Assembly (NCBI GenBank): GCA_036971615.1
Contig: JAYKKR010000009.1
Span: 186,001 to 250,000 of the forward strand
DNA: 64,000 nt
Origin: Amyloporia xantha
Lineage: Eukaryota > Basidiomycota > Agaricomycetes > Polyporales > Adustoporiaceae
Direction of reading: 5' to 3'
Part shown: in pieces, positions 1 to 12,333 of the stretch
Layout: each line of letters begins with the position of its first letter
Position numbering within the stretch: the first letter of the stretch is position 1
Position numbers and translations under genes: made by a program
The notes under the pieces: generated by a model
The model's input: the letters and a program-made list of their open reading frames with translations, nothing else
Databases searched by the model: none
Told to the model about the DNA's origin: nothing

Positions 1-59
1 ATGAGCAGACAAGGGAAACGACAACTCTATGGGCGGGACAAAATGACCCTGTTCGACCG

Positions 60-3000
60 ATGGACCACCCGATGAAGAATGTCACAGCACAGTGGGATAG
101 ATATAGCGAGAACATATGGGCGCATGAACATGCTCTCGTCGACGCTTTGAAGGAGGATATAAATCGTGCACTCCCATTCGTGCGTATGTTTCGAGCTTCC
201 GTGAACTGGGTGTCGCACAGACCAGAAAATGCGTCTGGTCGGGCATTCATCGTCTCTGACAGACTGCATTACAGGCTGGCCTTTTCTCGGTGGTCCTCGC
301 CATTTTCGTGGTACCGTTCTACCCAAATTTGGTGCCCCAGTCCCCCGATACTGCTACCCAGATTCTCATGGTCGCGTGCGCACAGTTGAGTCTTATGTCG
401 GCGAATGCTGGCGACAACTTGACACAGCCTGCGCACTGTGTTACTGTCAATTCCTCATCTGACTCTTCACCGTCGCATGTCCCGTTCTCAGCGGCACTGT
501 GGCTCGCTGCACTTGTTTGCAGTCTGGGTGCTAGTCTAGTCGCAATCTCCGTCAGCCAATGGTTGCACCGCTATATGGATAAAGATTCAAGCTCATCGAC
601 GGAAATCATCCGTGTTTGGGGCCTCCGTCGTCGGGCCTTTATGAGGTGGCGAATCGAGACGATCATCAGCATTCTTCCTATCCTCTTGCAAGTGTCTGTT
701 TTTCTGTTTCTCGTCGGATTAGCGAAATTGCTATGGACCTACAACCATGTCAGTGCTAAGCTGGTGGCAGCGCTGATGGTAGTCCTTCTAGCACTATCCA
801 TTTCCTCGGCACTGATTCCAGCATTCGCACCGGGTTGTCCTTACAAGTCGCCACAAGCGTGGTTCTTTATCCGCGCTGTGCAACAATGCAGAATAGTAAT
901 TCACTGGATCGAAAAAGAGGGTGCGGCGTTGGCTTGGAACATCTATTTGCGGATTACAACCCCACGTGCAGGAGTGTGGGTCCTGGCCGTACACGGCATG
1001 CTAGACCGATTGCAGACGTCGCAGACAGTGTGGCTCAAGGTGCAGAATTGGAAGGATGTCGATGATCTCTCCATGCGTGTTCAACAGAGCAGGGAGGAAG
1101 ATAACGATTACTCTTCAGACAAAAGGTATTGCTCGACACTCGTGGAAATGGACAAAGTCTTGATGGACGACTCATTCCTGGAGTGCTTCGTACGGCCGAT
1201 GATCATGGAACGCCATCTCCGTGCTGCAGTCGAGGCCTTCTACGCCATCGCTCAGCACAGAGCCCATGGACGAGATGCTTCTTCACTTATCTGGTTTCCT
1301 GCCGAAGAGACAAATCGAGGCGTCGAGATGATGGCGCTTATGTCACTCGATCTATTGTCCAGGATCGCCGACGACTTAACGAAGGACAGGGAGACGCGAC
1401 AGCACAGTCAGACGCGTGTTTTCGATATTGTTGTCCACCTTCTTCGTGCTGTGCCCAACACAACATTGCCTGTTCATGGCCGTCTCATCACACTCCTGGA
1501 GCACGGAGATCTTCATGATACAGCCTTTCTCCAGAACATCGCTGACGTCATCTCGACAAATGAGGACAACTTCGAGGTCGACATCCAGAGTATGTCTTTG
1601 ATCGCAGGTTATGGCATGCGTGGTTGGACACTAACTACATACGATGATAGGTACCCGCAAACTAATGGCATGTGTGCCAAGGCTACGAGAGCAGGCGAAT
1701 TTCGACAATGCTGCATTCATGAAGATCTCGGGTACGGCTCTGCTCTTCTCTTCCAGACTCCCTCGCCCGTTGGAGGAATTCGACACCGTCCTGATCGAGG
1801 ATGTGATGGACGCCGTATTGCAGTCAATAACCGCTGAGGGTCCAACTCAGAATGTTGACTGGTATTCGTTTGCACAGTTTCTACAATCAGTGGAGGAAGT
1901 TGCGAACTTCGGCATCTCCCTTTTCCCGGACAAGATGGTCGAGTCCTTCGAACGCTGTGGGGAGTCATGCCCCCCGGACAATGTGTGGTTCCCTAAAATC
2001 AAGCGCTCCATGAGAGAACTGATGAAATGCGAACCGTACGTCTCTCCTGTATCCGTGATAACTTACGAATGAACACTTGAGCAAGGCTGTGTGGATGGTC
2101 TTCACCCACGGAATTCTCTGATCCTCGCCGTCTCATCGCACGCCTTGAACACAGTGATTTCTATGATACAACCTTTCTCCAGAGGATCGCCGACGTAATC
2201 TCGAGAGATAAGGACAAGTTCAAAGTTGACATTCAGTGTATGTCTTTGATCGCAGGTTATGGCATGCTTGATCGGGCACGCACTTACTACATATAACGAT
2301 AGGTACCAGCAAATTGTTGGCATGTCTACCAAGGCTACTAGAGCTACAGGATTTCGACGATGTCACATTCATAGAGATCTCGGGTACGGCTTTACTCTTC
2401 TCTTCAAGCCTTCTTTGTACAGAACAAGTCAACACCGTCGACATCAAGGAAGTGATGGACGCCGTATTGCAGTCAATACCCGCTGTGAGACGAGCTCGGA
2501 ATGTTGAGTGGCGTTCGTTTGCGCAGTTTTTACAATCAGTGGACAAAGTTGCGAACTTGAACATCTCCCTTTTCTCGGACGAGATGGTCGAGTCCTTGGA
2601 AAGCTTTGTGTTGGCATGCCCCCCGGCCGATGGGTTATCCTATCAAATCAAGCGCTCCATGCAAGAACTGATGGAATACAAATTGTATGTTTCTCCTGCA
2701 TCCGTGTTAACCAACTAATGAACTTTTGAGCAAGGCGGCGTGAATGGTCTTCACCCACAAAAGTAGCTGATCCTCGCTATCTCATCGCACGCCTCGAACA
2801 TAGTGATCTTTATGGCGCAACATTTCTCCTCGAGATCGCCGACGTAATCTCGACAAATGAGGACAAGTTCAAAGTTGACATTCAGAGTATGTCTTTGATC
2901 CAGGTCATGGCACGCTTGATTGGACACTTACTACATATAACGATAGATATCTGCAAATTGTTGGCATGTCTACCAAGACTACGAGAGGTACCGGAGTTTG

Positions 3001-5996
3001 ACAAAGTCACATTCATGAGGATCTCGGGCACGGCTTTACTCTTCTCTTCTAAACTTCCTCGCACAGAGCAAGTCGACGCCGTCCTGATAGCGCGTGTGAT
3101 GGACGCCGTATTGCAGTCAATACCCACTATGAGGCGAGCTCGGAATGTTGAGTGGCGTTCGTTTGCTCAATTTCTACAATCAGTGGACAAAGTTGCGAAC
3201 TTGAACATCTCCCTTTTCCCGGACGAGATGGTCGAGTCCTTGGAAAGCTGTGCTTTGTCATGCCCCCCGACCAATTCGTGGTCCTCTCAAATCAAGCACT
3301 CCATGCAAGAACTGATGAAATACAAATTGTATGTCTCTCCTGCATCCATGTAAACTAACTCATGAACTTTTGAGCAAGGCGGCGTGAATGGTCTTCACCC
3401 AGGAAATCATCTGATCCTCGTCATCTCATTGCACGCCTCGAACACAGTGATCTTTATGGTGCAACGTTTCTCCAGGGGATCGCCGACGCAATCTCGACAA
3501 ATGAGGACAAGTTCAAAGTTGACATTCAGAGTGTGTCTTTGATCGCAGGTCATGACATGCTTGATTGGACACTTACTTCATATAATGATAGGTACATGCA
3601 GATTGTTGGCATATGTACCAAAGCTACGAGACCTGGCGAGTTTTGATAACGCTGCATTCATGAAGATCTCGGGTACAGCTTTACTCTTCTGTTCAAAACT
3701 TCCTCGCACAGAGCAAGTCGACGCCGTCCTGATTGCGCGTGTGATGGACGCCGTGTTGCAGTCAATACCCACTGTGAGACGTGCTCGGAATGTTGAGTGG
3801 CGTTCGTTTGCGCAGTTTCTACAATCAGTGGACAAAGTTGCGAACTTGAACATCTCCCTTTTCCCGGACGAGATGGTCGAGTCCTTGGAAAGCTTTGTTT
3901 TGGCATGCCCCCCGACCAATTTGTGGTTCTCTCAAATCAAGCACTCCATGCAAGAACTGATGGGATACAAATTGTACGTTTCTCATGTATCCGTGTAAAC
4001 TAACTATTGAACTTTTGAGCAAGGCGGCGTGAATGGTCTTCACCCAGGAAATTATCTGATCCTCGTCATCTCATTGCACGCCTGGAACATAGTGATCTTT
4101 ATGGCGCAACCTTTCTCCAGGAGATCGAAGACATAATCTCGACAAATGAGGACAAGTTCAAAGTTGACATTCAGAGTATGTCTTTGATCGCAGGTCATGA
4201 CATGCTTGATTGGACACTTACTTCATAAAATGATAGGTACACGCAGATTGTTGGCATGTCTACCAAGGCTACGAAAGCTGACGAATTTCGATAACGCTGC
4301 ATTCATGAAGATCTCGAGTACGGCTTTGCTCTTTTCTTCAAACCTTCTTCGTGCAGAGCCAGTCGACACCGTCCTGATCACGCGTGTGATGGATGCCGTA
4401 CTGCTGTCAATCCCCGCTGAGAGCCCAACCCAGAATGTCGAATGGCGTTGGTTTGCACAGTTTCTACAATCAGTGGAGAAAGCTGCATACTCGTACTCCC
4501 TTTTCCCGGACGAGATGTTCGAGTTCTTGGAAAGCTGTGCTTTGTCATGCCCCCCGACCAATTCATGGTCCTCTCAAATCAAGCGCTCCATGCAAGAACT
4601 GATGGAATACAAATTGTACGTTTCTCGTGTATCCGTGTAAACTAACTCATGAACTTTTGAGCAAGGCGGCGTGAATGGTCTTCACCCACGACATTATCTG
4701 ATCCTCGTCATCTCATTGCACGCCTCGAACACAGTGATCTTTATGGTGCAACGTTTCTCCAGGAGATCGCCGACGCAATCTCGACAAATGAGGACAAGTT
4801 CAAAGTTGACATTCAGAGTGTGTCTTTGATCGCAGGTCATGACATGCTTGATTGGACACTTACTTCATATAATGATAGGTACATGCAGATTGTTGGCATA
4901 TGTACCAAAGCTACGAGACCTGGCGAGTTTTGATAACGCTGCATTCATGAAGATCTCGGGTACGGCTTTACTCTTCTGTTCAAAACTTCCTATTACAGAG
5001 CAAGTCGACACCATCCTCATCGCGGACATGATGGATGCCGTATTGCAGTCAATATACGCTGAGAGGCCAGCTCAGGATTTTTGGTGGTGTTCGTTTGCAC
5101 AGTTTCTACAATCAGTGGAGAAAGCTGCGAGCTCGAACATCTCCCTTTTCTCAAACGAGATGGTCGAGTCCTTGGAAAGCTTTGTTTTGGCATGCCTCCC
5201 AACCAATTTGTGGTCCTCTCGAATCAAGCGCTCCATGCAAGAATTGATGGAATACAAACTGTACGTTTCTCGTGTATCCGTGTTAACTAAATAATGAACT
5301 TTTGAGCAAGGCTGTATGAATGGTCTGAACCCACGGAATTATCTGATTCTCGCCATCTCATTGCACGCCTCGAACACAGTGATCTTTATAGCGCAACATT
5401 TCTCCTCGAGATCGCCGACGTGATCTCGACATATGAAGACAAATTCAAAGTTGACATTCAGAGTATGTCTTTGATCGCAGGTCATGGCACGCTTGATTGG
5501 ACACTTACTACATATAACGATAGATATCCGCAAATTGTTGGCATGTCTACGCAGGCTAAGAGAGGTACCGGATTTCGACAAAATCACGTTCATGAGGATC
5601 TCGGGCACGGCTTTGCTCTTCGCTTCAAACCTTCCTCGCACACAGCAAGTCGACATCGTTGAGATCAAGGAAGTGATGGACGCCGTAAAGGAGTCAATAT
5701 CTGTCGGTTCGGCTGGGGTGCCATTCGCTGGGACGTTAACTCGAGATGATGCTTGGCATTGGTTTTCCTATTTCCTTGAGGCAGTCGTCAAGACTGAAAC
5801 AAGCCTTTACCCAAACGACATGGTCGATTCCTTGGGCGAGTTTGCTTCGTTATGCCCCGAGAGCAGTGGCTCGTCTTCTCCAATAGCAGCCTTCATGCGC
5901 GAACTGCGCCAGGTGTATGTGTCTTCCATTCGTGCTGACGAGCCGAATAACTCAATCACCGAACTGGACGCTTTGCCGCCATATTCGGAGTCCTAG
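60..5996 (+). CDS. DUF6535-type membrane protein with seven C-terminal repeats
   Basis: Predicted 15-exon gene encoding 1703 aa. Exons: 60-179, 275-1589, 1651-2035, 2086-2237, 2303-2684, 2735-2886, 2947-3328, 3379-3530, 3592-3973, 4024-4175, 4237-4615, 4666-4817, 4879-5260, 5311-5462, 5524-5996; they sum to 5112 nt, divisible by 3. The N-terminal part has the DUF6535 pattern: an acidic/aromatic helix, then AGLFSVVLAIFVVPFYPNL spanning the first intron, then hydrophobic segments around residues 120-140, 185-205 and 215-235. The rest is seven copies of a 178-aa soluble helical unit. The function of DUF6535 proteins is unknown to me; they are Agaricomycete membrane proteins that usually carry one such C-terminal region. 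The frame stays open upstream to the window edge, so the true N-terminus may lie outside. Each unit read alone looks like separate short ORFs, but splicing joins them in phase. Confidence 0.85.
1438..5996 (+). repeat. Seven tandem ~645-bp exon-pair repeats
   Basis: Units at 1438-2085, 2086-2734, 2735-3378, 3379-4023, 4024-4665, 4666-5310 and 5311-5996. Internal units hold a 152-nt exon, a 60-65-nt intron (donor GTATGT or GTGTGT, acceptor ATAG), a 379-385-nt exon, and a 50-nt intron (donor GTACGT or GTATGT, acceptor GAGCAAG). Exon phases are identical in every unit, so each adds 178 aa without disturbing the frame. The last unit diverges in its 3' half and ends at a TAG. Most length differences between units sit in introns or are multiples of three, which suggests selection for the reading frame. 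Confidence 0.95.
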
Positions 5997-8560
5997 CCAT
6001 CCCCGATTCGGAGGTTGCAACAGGCCCAAACCCAAAGGCAAATGCGAAATGACATCGTCACCGCTTCGCGGCGACCGGCCCCACCCCCCGCCACTGACAT
6101 CGATCGGTGACCCTTACCCTTACCCTTTTTTGTCTCCCTTTAACCCGTACCTTATGACTGCTTTTTGAATGATGTACTACAATGCATGAACACGTAAGGG
6201 CATCGCCCTATGTAGACAGTAGGTACGGGATTAGCTACGTGATATCTATAGGATTGTCGTGACGAAAACATTAGGGGGAGGAGTTTTGACGGACAGTGGG
6301 GGACCACTAGCCGGCTTCCCACTAGCTAAGAACCAAAGCTCAGGAGATGCCAGGCACTCCGAGCAGTGGGTTTGGAACCCCGGCCCTTGCCTTCAATGGC
6401 CAGGGTCAGCGGCTACGAGCCCGCCGCTCATGCGCCGTTATTATGCACTACTACTACTAACTTCTCTATTCATTTATATTTACATCTCGTTCGTTTCTCA
6501 CCCACCACTTCTCGTTTACACGGTCGCACTCATCTCCCGGGCATTTTGGAGGGGCCGTGACCTGAGATAAGCCCAATGTTCTTGCTTTGAATATATTGCA
6601 CACATCTTGTAACTATAACCATACGTACTATCTGCACAAGGCACTGCCCTTGCGGACAATTAGTAAATGGAGACGAGAAAATAAACCACTTTGGCAAGGA
6701 TGCTGACTCGGACATTATCTTCCTAAGCAGCGCGAGGCATTGTAGTCATCCGGCCCGAACCAGAAAGCATATTGGCTAGGACAGGAACGTTGAGTGTCCT
6801 GATGAGAGCCGATCCTATGTTACCCTGTATATTGCTATACGGAGCACTGTCCAGGTAATCAACCCGGGCCGATTCCCAGCAGTCAACGTTTCTACGTACC
6901 TCATGTTATATTCACCAATTACGCATTACGCATAATCCACGAATGCTCATCCCACCTGACCGGTACCATTGGAGCTGATAATATTGGCTACTGACTCCTG
7001 CAGAAGAAGACATTCCGACCGACTGAGTCCTTCACAACCATCGCCAAGGGATCTGCCCTCCACCTTGCCATCTTGTTGATTCCGGATTCATTGTCGCATC
7101 TATTGCGGTATGTCTAGCACTAGCGTCTTGACCACGAAGTCAGAACTCCTGAACGCTATGCTCATCGTGAAGCTAGCCGCCACGCTGTCCAACGTCCCAT
7201 CATGTTCTTTGCATGTCGTCCAAAGGCTTATTGAGGTCGAGCTTTTGGCTCGCTTGATTGACCCTCGCCCAGGTGTTCAACATTTCCACGGGGTAGTGGT
7301 ATTATCTGACCACGCGTCGGCGACTCCGACATACGCTCGCAGACTATATTTGTACCCTTGGTTTGGCCCACGAAGTGAACATGTCGAACCTGGACCGTGA
7401 TGAATGCTTGCGTGGTCACCGACGGTGTCAAACTTGAAGATATCGGCAGCTCCGCCAGCCGGTTCCAGATAACCGCACATTCAACTTGTTGCGCTACATG
7501 CACCCGCTGCATTCTCGCACATTATTGCTAGCCTATTACTGCAGGCCGATTCTAAATACGTTCTGCATTGTTCTGTATTACTAATAATAGATGAGTTCTC
7601 GTATAGTGACCGCCCCTACCTCACTCTCAAAGGGCGCTGTTTCAGGTCTGCAGACTGGCAAAGCATTGGCCGAGCCAGTAGACACCTGCCCGACCGTCGC
7701 GAGCTAGGCTCGATTCACGCGTCACATCTGTTTCCTACAATTTGAGACAAAACAAATAATGGGAAGCATGCTTCACTACGAGCAGCATTATTCCAAGAGC
7801 ATGCAAGGGACAGAGCGCGTCAGCCGCGCTGAACAACAGCAACGGTGGATTGGGCCAGAGTGACGAAGAGCCAGCTACAGGCAAGTATATGGTAAGGAAA
7901 ACCGCCACCAGCAGAGCAGACCTGCTCACATTAAGAAGACAAAATAACAGAAATGAGCTGGAACCCAAGGTGCAAGTAGCCGAGAAGGCGCGCCACCTTC
8001 CACGATGAGCACCGCCCAATGTAAATGACCACAGCTGCCTTGGGTGCGCCGTTCGGCGGAGGACAAAGCGCCTTATTTTGAAGGATGCCAGAGGTAAAGG
8101 CGTACGGCACGCCGCCACCTTCCAAGGACGACGCGGGGAGCCGAGCCACCCCCGACGACGGCAGAGACGAAGTTGAAGTTCGGCCGGCGGAGCGACGAGG
8201 GGCTCCTCTGAAAATCATACTACGTCCGCGAGGGGGGGGGGGGAACAGGAGGAACGTCCCTTCGGAGACAGACTGTGAATGGGAAGGGGTTCCATCGGGA
8301 ACCCACTGTGGAAGTTGCATTGCATCGAGAACGCAATGGTACAACGCACAAGAACGCTGGAAGGGCATACGGTGCCGGAGTACCTGCCACGACAACATAG
8401 AGCCATCGACGGAGGACGGCGAAGCAACACAGCAAGGAGACGACGACACACACAGCACCCGCACATGAATGCACAGAGCAGGTCGACATGAAGAAGAGAG
8501 TGAAGCGCCCTTTCCAAGAGAGCAGAAAGCGAACGCGAAAACAAATCGGCGAAGCGGCAC
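5997..8560. other. Intergenic; no gene recognised
   Basis: No reading frame here resembles a known protein. At 6108-6127 there is a short run of CCCTTA/CCCTTT, not a telomere repeat. At 7441-7470 a short stretch (minus-strand reading YLEPAGGAA) is shared with 55040-55070. A 12-G run lies near 8228-8241. From about 8100 to 8560 the sequence is GC-rich and shares a short segment with 50.35 kb, so it is probably part of a dispersed element inserted at the 3' side of the F-box relic. Confidence 0.5.
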
Positions 8561-8564
8561 GCCA

Positions 8565-9305
8565 CAGCGCACGACGAGGATGTTAACCTCTGTACGACAT
8601 TCACAAGTAGCCGCCATAGCTCCGAGCCAACGTGTAAATCCACCTCCAAGGTGAGCACTACTGGCGACATGTTTTCGACAGCACGCAAGATACCGGCACG
8701 CTCGTTCTCTCGGAACTCGTCGGTAATACCAGGAGGCAAACTCCAGTTTAACGTCGATTCCGAGTGAAGGTGATGTACCGGGCATGCCATCCTCCGAGAT
8801 TGAAGGTCGTGGACTTCACCGCGGACATAATCTAGGTATTGCCAGCTGGCCGAGGCATGCGATTTCCAATCATTCAGTCGATACATGTATTTCAGAACCA
8901 CGTTCGAATGGCATTTGGGGATGCATGCACGAACGAGGCCATAAGAAATCTGGTGTTAATCGGCTGCAGACTACACAATGCCACGCATTGCTGCCAAGCG
9001 TCCGTGACTCAGTGTCAAGACTTGAAATCTTGAGGACTTGTAGTTTTTGTAAAGCAGGGGTGACAGTGAACGGTGGGCAATAAACCGCAGGACTGCTCAG
9101 GTAGGAGTCGCAAGATACACAGAACGGCCTGCTGCACAGGTATATTAACAGTTCGAGGATATGTAGTTCTCCAGCCAAGAGTTGTAGCTTGATGATGACG
9201 GGGAGCCTGAGAGCAGCGATCGGGGCGCCGATGCATGGCTCGAGTTCGAGCCATTGCAACTCACTGTCATCGGCGAGCTTGCGTTCGCAAGTCATAAAGA
9301 AGACG
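8565..9305 (-). pseudogene. Decayed F-box protein relic
   Basis: Minus-strand frames repeatedly match the intact F-box protein at 10565-12143: WLELEPCIG, the leucine-rich middle (TPALQKLQVLKISSLDTE against SPALQKLEFLKISGLDTE), the block CPVHHLH.EST.LNW, and DEFRE.ERAG.LRAVE.MSP. The matches are spread over at least two frames with indels between them. The N-terminal F-box itself is missing upstream of about 9305. The homology stops at about 8565, just after the CECRTEVN motif, where unrelated GC-rich sequence starts. A duplicated, truncated and frameshifted copy is the simplest reading. Confidence 0.85.
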
Positions 9306-9805
9306 GCCGTGATTTCAAGCAAGTCAAGCGAGAGCGGGAGTTGGCGCCTTGCTCGGTGATTGGTTGACGCATTTGGCAGGAGAAGGACCTGATGCGGCAA
9401 GGTCTTGGTCCTGAAGGCGCTGGCGTTGCGCTGTCAGTTGACTCAGCTCTGCGATGATGTCTGATCTCACGCGCAGCTTTCAACCTGGCAACCTCCCGAT
9501 CCCTCTTTCCTTTCCTGACCCACTTCTTGACTATCGCGTGCAGGTCAACATTGATGGGGTGCTTTCCCAACACGCTATTACTCTCTTCTGCCGCAGATTA
9601 CATCGCTGCTACATCAGCCAGATTCTAAGTCTCCCCGTGTGAGGTGGTTTTCCTCAAAGGCAATTATGTCCTCCTGAACTGTGCCACATGACCCCTGACG
9701 ACATCACACCGCGGCCGTGATACTGACGTTGACGCGCTCTGTGGTTGGCTCTGGACGGGGTGCTCCTGGTTTGTTTTCCTGTCTCTGGCGCGAGGAGTGA
9801 CTTGC

Positions 9806-10413
9806 TGCGTCCTGGCCCAACGATATTCGCAATAGGGTGGGGTTACGCATCCTCATCGACGGATTCAGTTTTCCGGGTGGCTTCCCAAGGTACGCTCCAA
9901 TTCCTCTTCGCTCTGCATGTTTTCGTTGACCATCTTCCAGTCAAGGAACTGTACTGCTGATACACCAGGCTCGATTCCCGCGGGTGGTGAGCTCGGCTAT
10001 GCGCTCAGCGTTGCGTTCGGCGCGGTGATGGACAAGCCGAACTTTGTCTGCGTCTGCATGATCGGAGACGGCGAGGCCGAGAGTGGGCCCACAGCGACCA
10101 CCTGGCGCGACTACGAGTACATTGATCTCGCCGAGTCGGGCGCGGTCCTCCAGATCGTACATGTCAACGGCTTCAAGATTTCCGAGCGTGCGATGTGCGG
10201 GACGATGGACGAGAAGCTCGTGCCGCTGTCCTCGCCGTATGAGTACAATGTGCACTTCGTCGAGGACCTCGAGCACATCGACGAGGATATGGCAGCGTCG
10301 ATGGAGTGGGCACAAGCCAAGATTCAGAAGATACAGAAGGCGGCGCAGAGCGGGAACCCGATCGGGAAGCTGCAGTGGCCGGTGCTCATTCTGGAGTATC
10401 AGGAGATAGCACC
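9806..10413 (+). pseudogene. Truncated phosphoketolase (XFP) fragment
   Basis: The translation carries hallmark xylulose-5-phosphate/fructose-6-phosphate phosphoketolase motifs: FSFPGGFP, then DTPGSIPAGGELGYALS (family GSIHEGGELGYALS, with His-Glu replaced by Pro-Ala), then the thiamine-diphosphate motif GDGEAESGPTATTW, HVNGFKISER and FVEDLEHIDEDMAASMEWA. A 56-nt GTACGC...AAG intron at 9890-9945 is preserved in frame, so the copy came from genomic DNA, not from a retrocopied mRNA. Homology begins at about 9806 and stops at about 10413. Only roughly 190 of about 800 residues remain, and the cofactor-binding and C-terminal domains are largely absent. It is not expected to be an active enzyme. 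It lies immediately beyond the 3' end of the F-box gene. Confidence 0.88.
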
Positions 10414-10564
10414 ATCGACAAGTACAGCCGACAAAACCATTTTCAGTTCAAGGAGTCTCACTCCGAGGCTCAATGCAGTGTCGAAGGAGACAGCCAATAT
10501 ATATTGCGACCATCTCTAGCATGTATCTTTTATCAGATTCAGACGATGAGTTTCTGGAATACTG

Positions 10565-12143
10565 TCAATCTCTGTCTCGTTCGGCGCACACGACTGATAA
10601 ACCCACCTTCTCTGCACCAGGTTCAGAGCGTATTCGTTCAAGTAAGTCCTCTCCCTCGCTGGTCGGGAATCGCTCCATTACCCGATTTTCTCCCATCCGA
10701 GTGACCCGCCACCAGGCGTTCGTCTTGTCGTGCCTTCTAAGATAATCCGGAGGACCAAATAGATCATTTTCACGAATCGCAACGGATAGGTATTTTAGGG
10801 AAACGATAGATTTGGCGAGGAGGGTGGGGAGTGTCTGACAGACTGCACGGAAGAAGTCGAACGGGTCCGTATCGTCTTGATTCCAACCAGGCTCCGGTGG
10901 GACGTGAGCACGCGGATAGTTGGTACTCTCGACGGAGACCTTCAGGCAAGTAACTTTGAGTGAGGCCAAAATCGGGATAACGGTCTCCTATAATAAACCA
11001 AACTGTGAGATTGGAGAACAAGTTTAGTTGTGTCTACTTACCGTCCATGCCAGGAGAGCAGCTCCAGTTGGTCTTCCTTCCCCGCACAACTTGACCGCCA
11101 GACATGTTAACCTCGGCACGACATTCACAAGTGGCCGCCATAGTTCCGAGCCCAACACGTACGTCCACCTCCAATGTGAGCACAATTGGCGACATGTCTT
11201 CGACAGCACGCAACATACCGGCACGCTCATCCTCTCGAAATTCGTCGGTAACACCAGTACGCAAAGTCCAGTTTAACATCGATTCCAAGTGAAGGTGGTG
11301 CACCGGACATGCCACCCTCCAAATTTGAAAGTCGGTGACTCCGCCGCGGACATAATCTAAGCATGACCAGCAGACTGTGGTATCCGAGCTCCAATCGTTC
11401 GGTCGATACATATATTTCAGAAGTAATGTTCGAATATTTGGGAATGTGCGCACGAACGAGGCCATGGGCATTCTGGCGTCAATCAGCTGCAGACCACGCA
11501 GCGCCACGTATTGTTGCCAGCTATCCACGACCCCACTTCCGAGCTCTGTGTCAAGACCTGAAATCTTGAGAAATTCCAGTTTTTGTAAAGCGGGGCTGGT
11601 GAGCGGCGGGCTATGAACCGCAGGACCATTCAAATAGCAGTCATACGAAAGATAGAGTGGTCTGCTGCACAGGTGTGACCGTGACAGCAATTCTAGGACA
11701 CGTGCTCCTCCAGCTAAGAGTTCGAGCTTGGTGATGACTAGGAGAGCGGCGATCGCCTCACCGATGCATGGCTCGAGTTCAAGCCACCGCTCACTGTCAT
11801 CGAGATATAGACGTTTCAGGTTGCGAGCTTGCATGAGCAAGTCACCAAGAAGACGAGGCAGTTCTTCATCATAATCAGTGATGGAGGGCTCCAAGCGAAG
11901 CTCGAGGTCCTCCAGGAAGAGCGACCTTCCGGGAACGTCAAGGAGCATATACTTGCAAAATAGCACGGTGGAATTCGGATCTGACATGTCGACCTCGGAG
12001 AGCGCTCTGCGTATAGCGAGAGCGTAAACGTTCCGTGATGTGAACGCGAGGCGACGGGCATCCTTGGGCGGAAGAAATGAGAGAATCTCGGAGAGAACGT
12101 CGTAGTTGAGCGACAGGAAGTCAAGATTAGGTCTTGAGACCAT
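10565..12143 (-). CDS. F-box protein with LRR-like C-terminal region
   Basis: Two exons are proposed, 11042-12143 and 10565-10953, giving 496 aa. Residues about 8-50 form an F-box: LNYDVLSEILSFLPPKDARRLAFTSR, here with the typical L..D.L.EILSFLP..D..RLAFTSR spacing. The remainder is a leucine-rich region (ALQKLEFLKISGLDTE, LRGLQLIDARMP) and a C-terminal part with W and R motifs typical of Agaricomycete F-box families (PFDFFRAV, AWWRVTR, VMERFP). Such proteins usually join SKP1-cullin ubiquitin ligases as substrate adaptors; the substrate is unknown. The splice acceptor is uncertain: the donor GTAAGT at 11041 is strong, but only the CAAAG acceptor at 10954 restores the conserved frame. A decayed paralogue lies at 8565-9305, and COQ9 is divergent with 190 bp between starts. 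Confidence 0.8.
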
Positions 12144-12333
12144 AGCAATTGTAGGACAGCGATTTGTTGCCCAAAGGTGGCTCTCTGCTTCCAGTCAAGC
12201 GGAGAATTGAGAACAGAGCCGGCGTCAACTGGGACGCTCCGTCACAGATCACATGTCCGCGTCATGGTGACATTGACGGTCACGGTCAGCTCGCGGTTCC
12301 TAATTACTACCAGTCGCACAGGCAGTCCGCAAC
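12144..12333. promoter_or_regulatory. Divergent promoter, F-box gene / COQ9
   Basis: Only 190 bp separate the start codons of the minus-strand F-box gene and plus-strand COQ9, so both promoters and 5' leaders must lie here or overlap. I see no clear TATA box. Confidence 0.5.

Noticed and set aside
2102..5400. Separate small genes, one per repeat unit
   Set aside because: Strong, phase-consistent splice sites join all units. The apparent stop codons lie inside the introns or in frames that are not used.
6108..6135. Possible interstitial telomeric repeat (CCCTTACCCTTACCC)
   Set aside because: The unit is CCCTTA, not the fungal CCCTAA, and only two to three copies occur.
6365..6430. tRNA or tRNA-derived SINE suggested by a B-box-like GGTTCCAAACC on the minus strand
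   Set aside because: No acceptor stem, anticodon arm or good A box could be folded around it.
7931..8785. 284-codon minus-strand frame beside the F-box relic
   Set aside because: Only its short CECRTEVN part is homologous to the F-box protein; the rest is open by GC content and includes the poly-G run.
9941..10315. Minus-strand open frame across the phosphoketolase fragment
   Set aside because: It is the antisense shadow of the plus-strand phosphoketolase homology.
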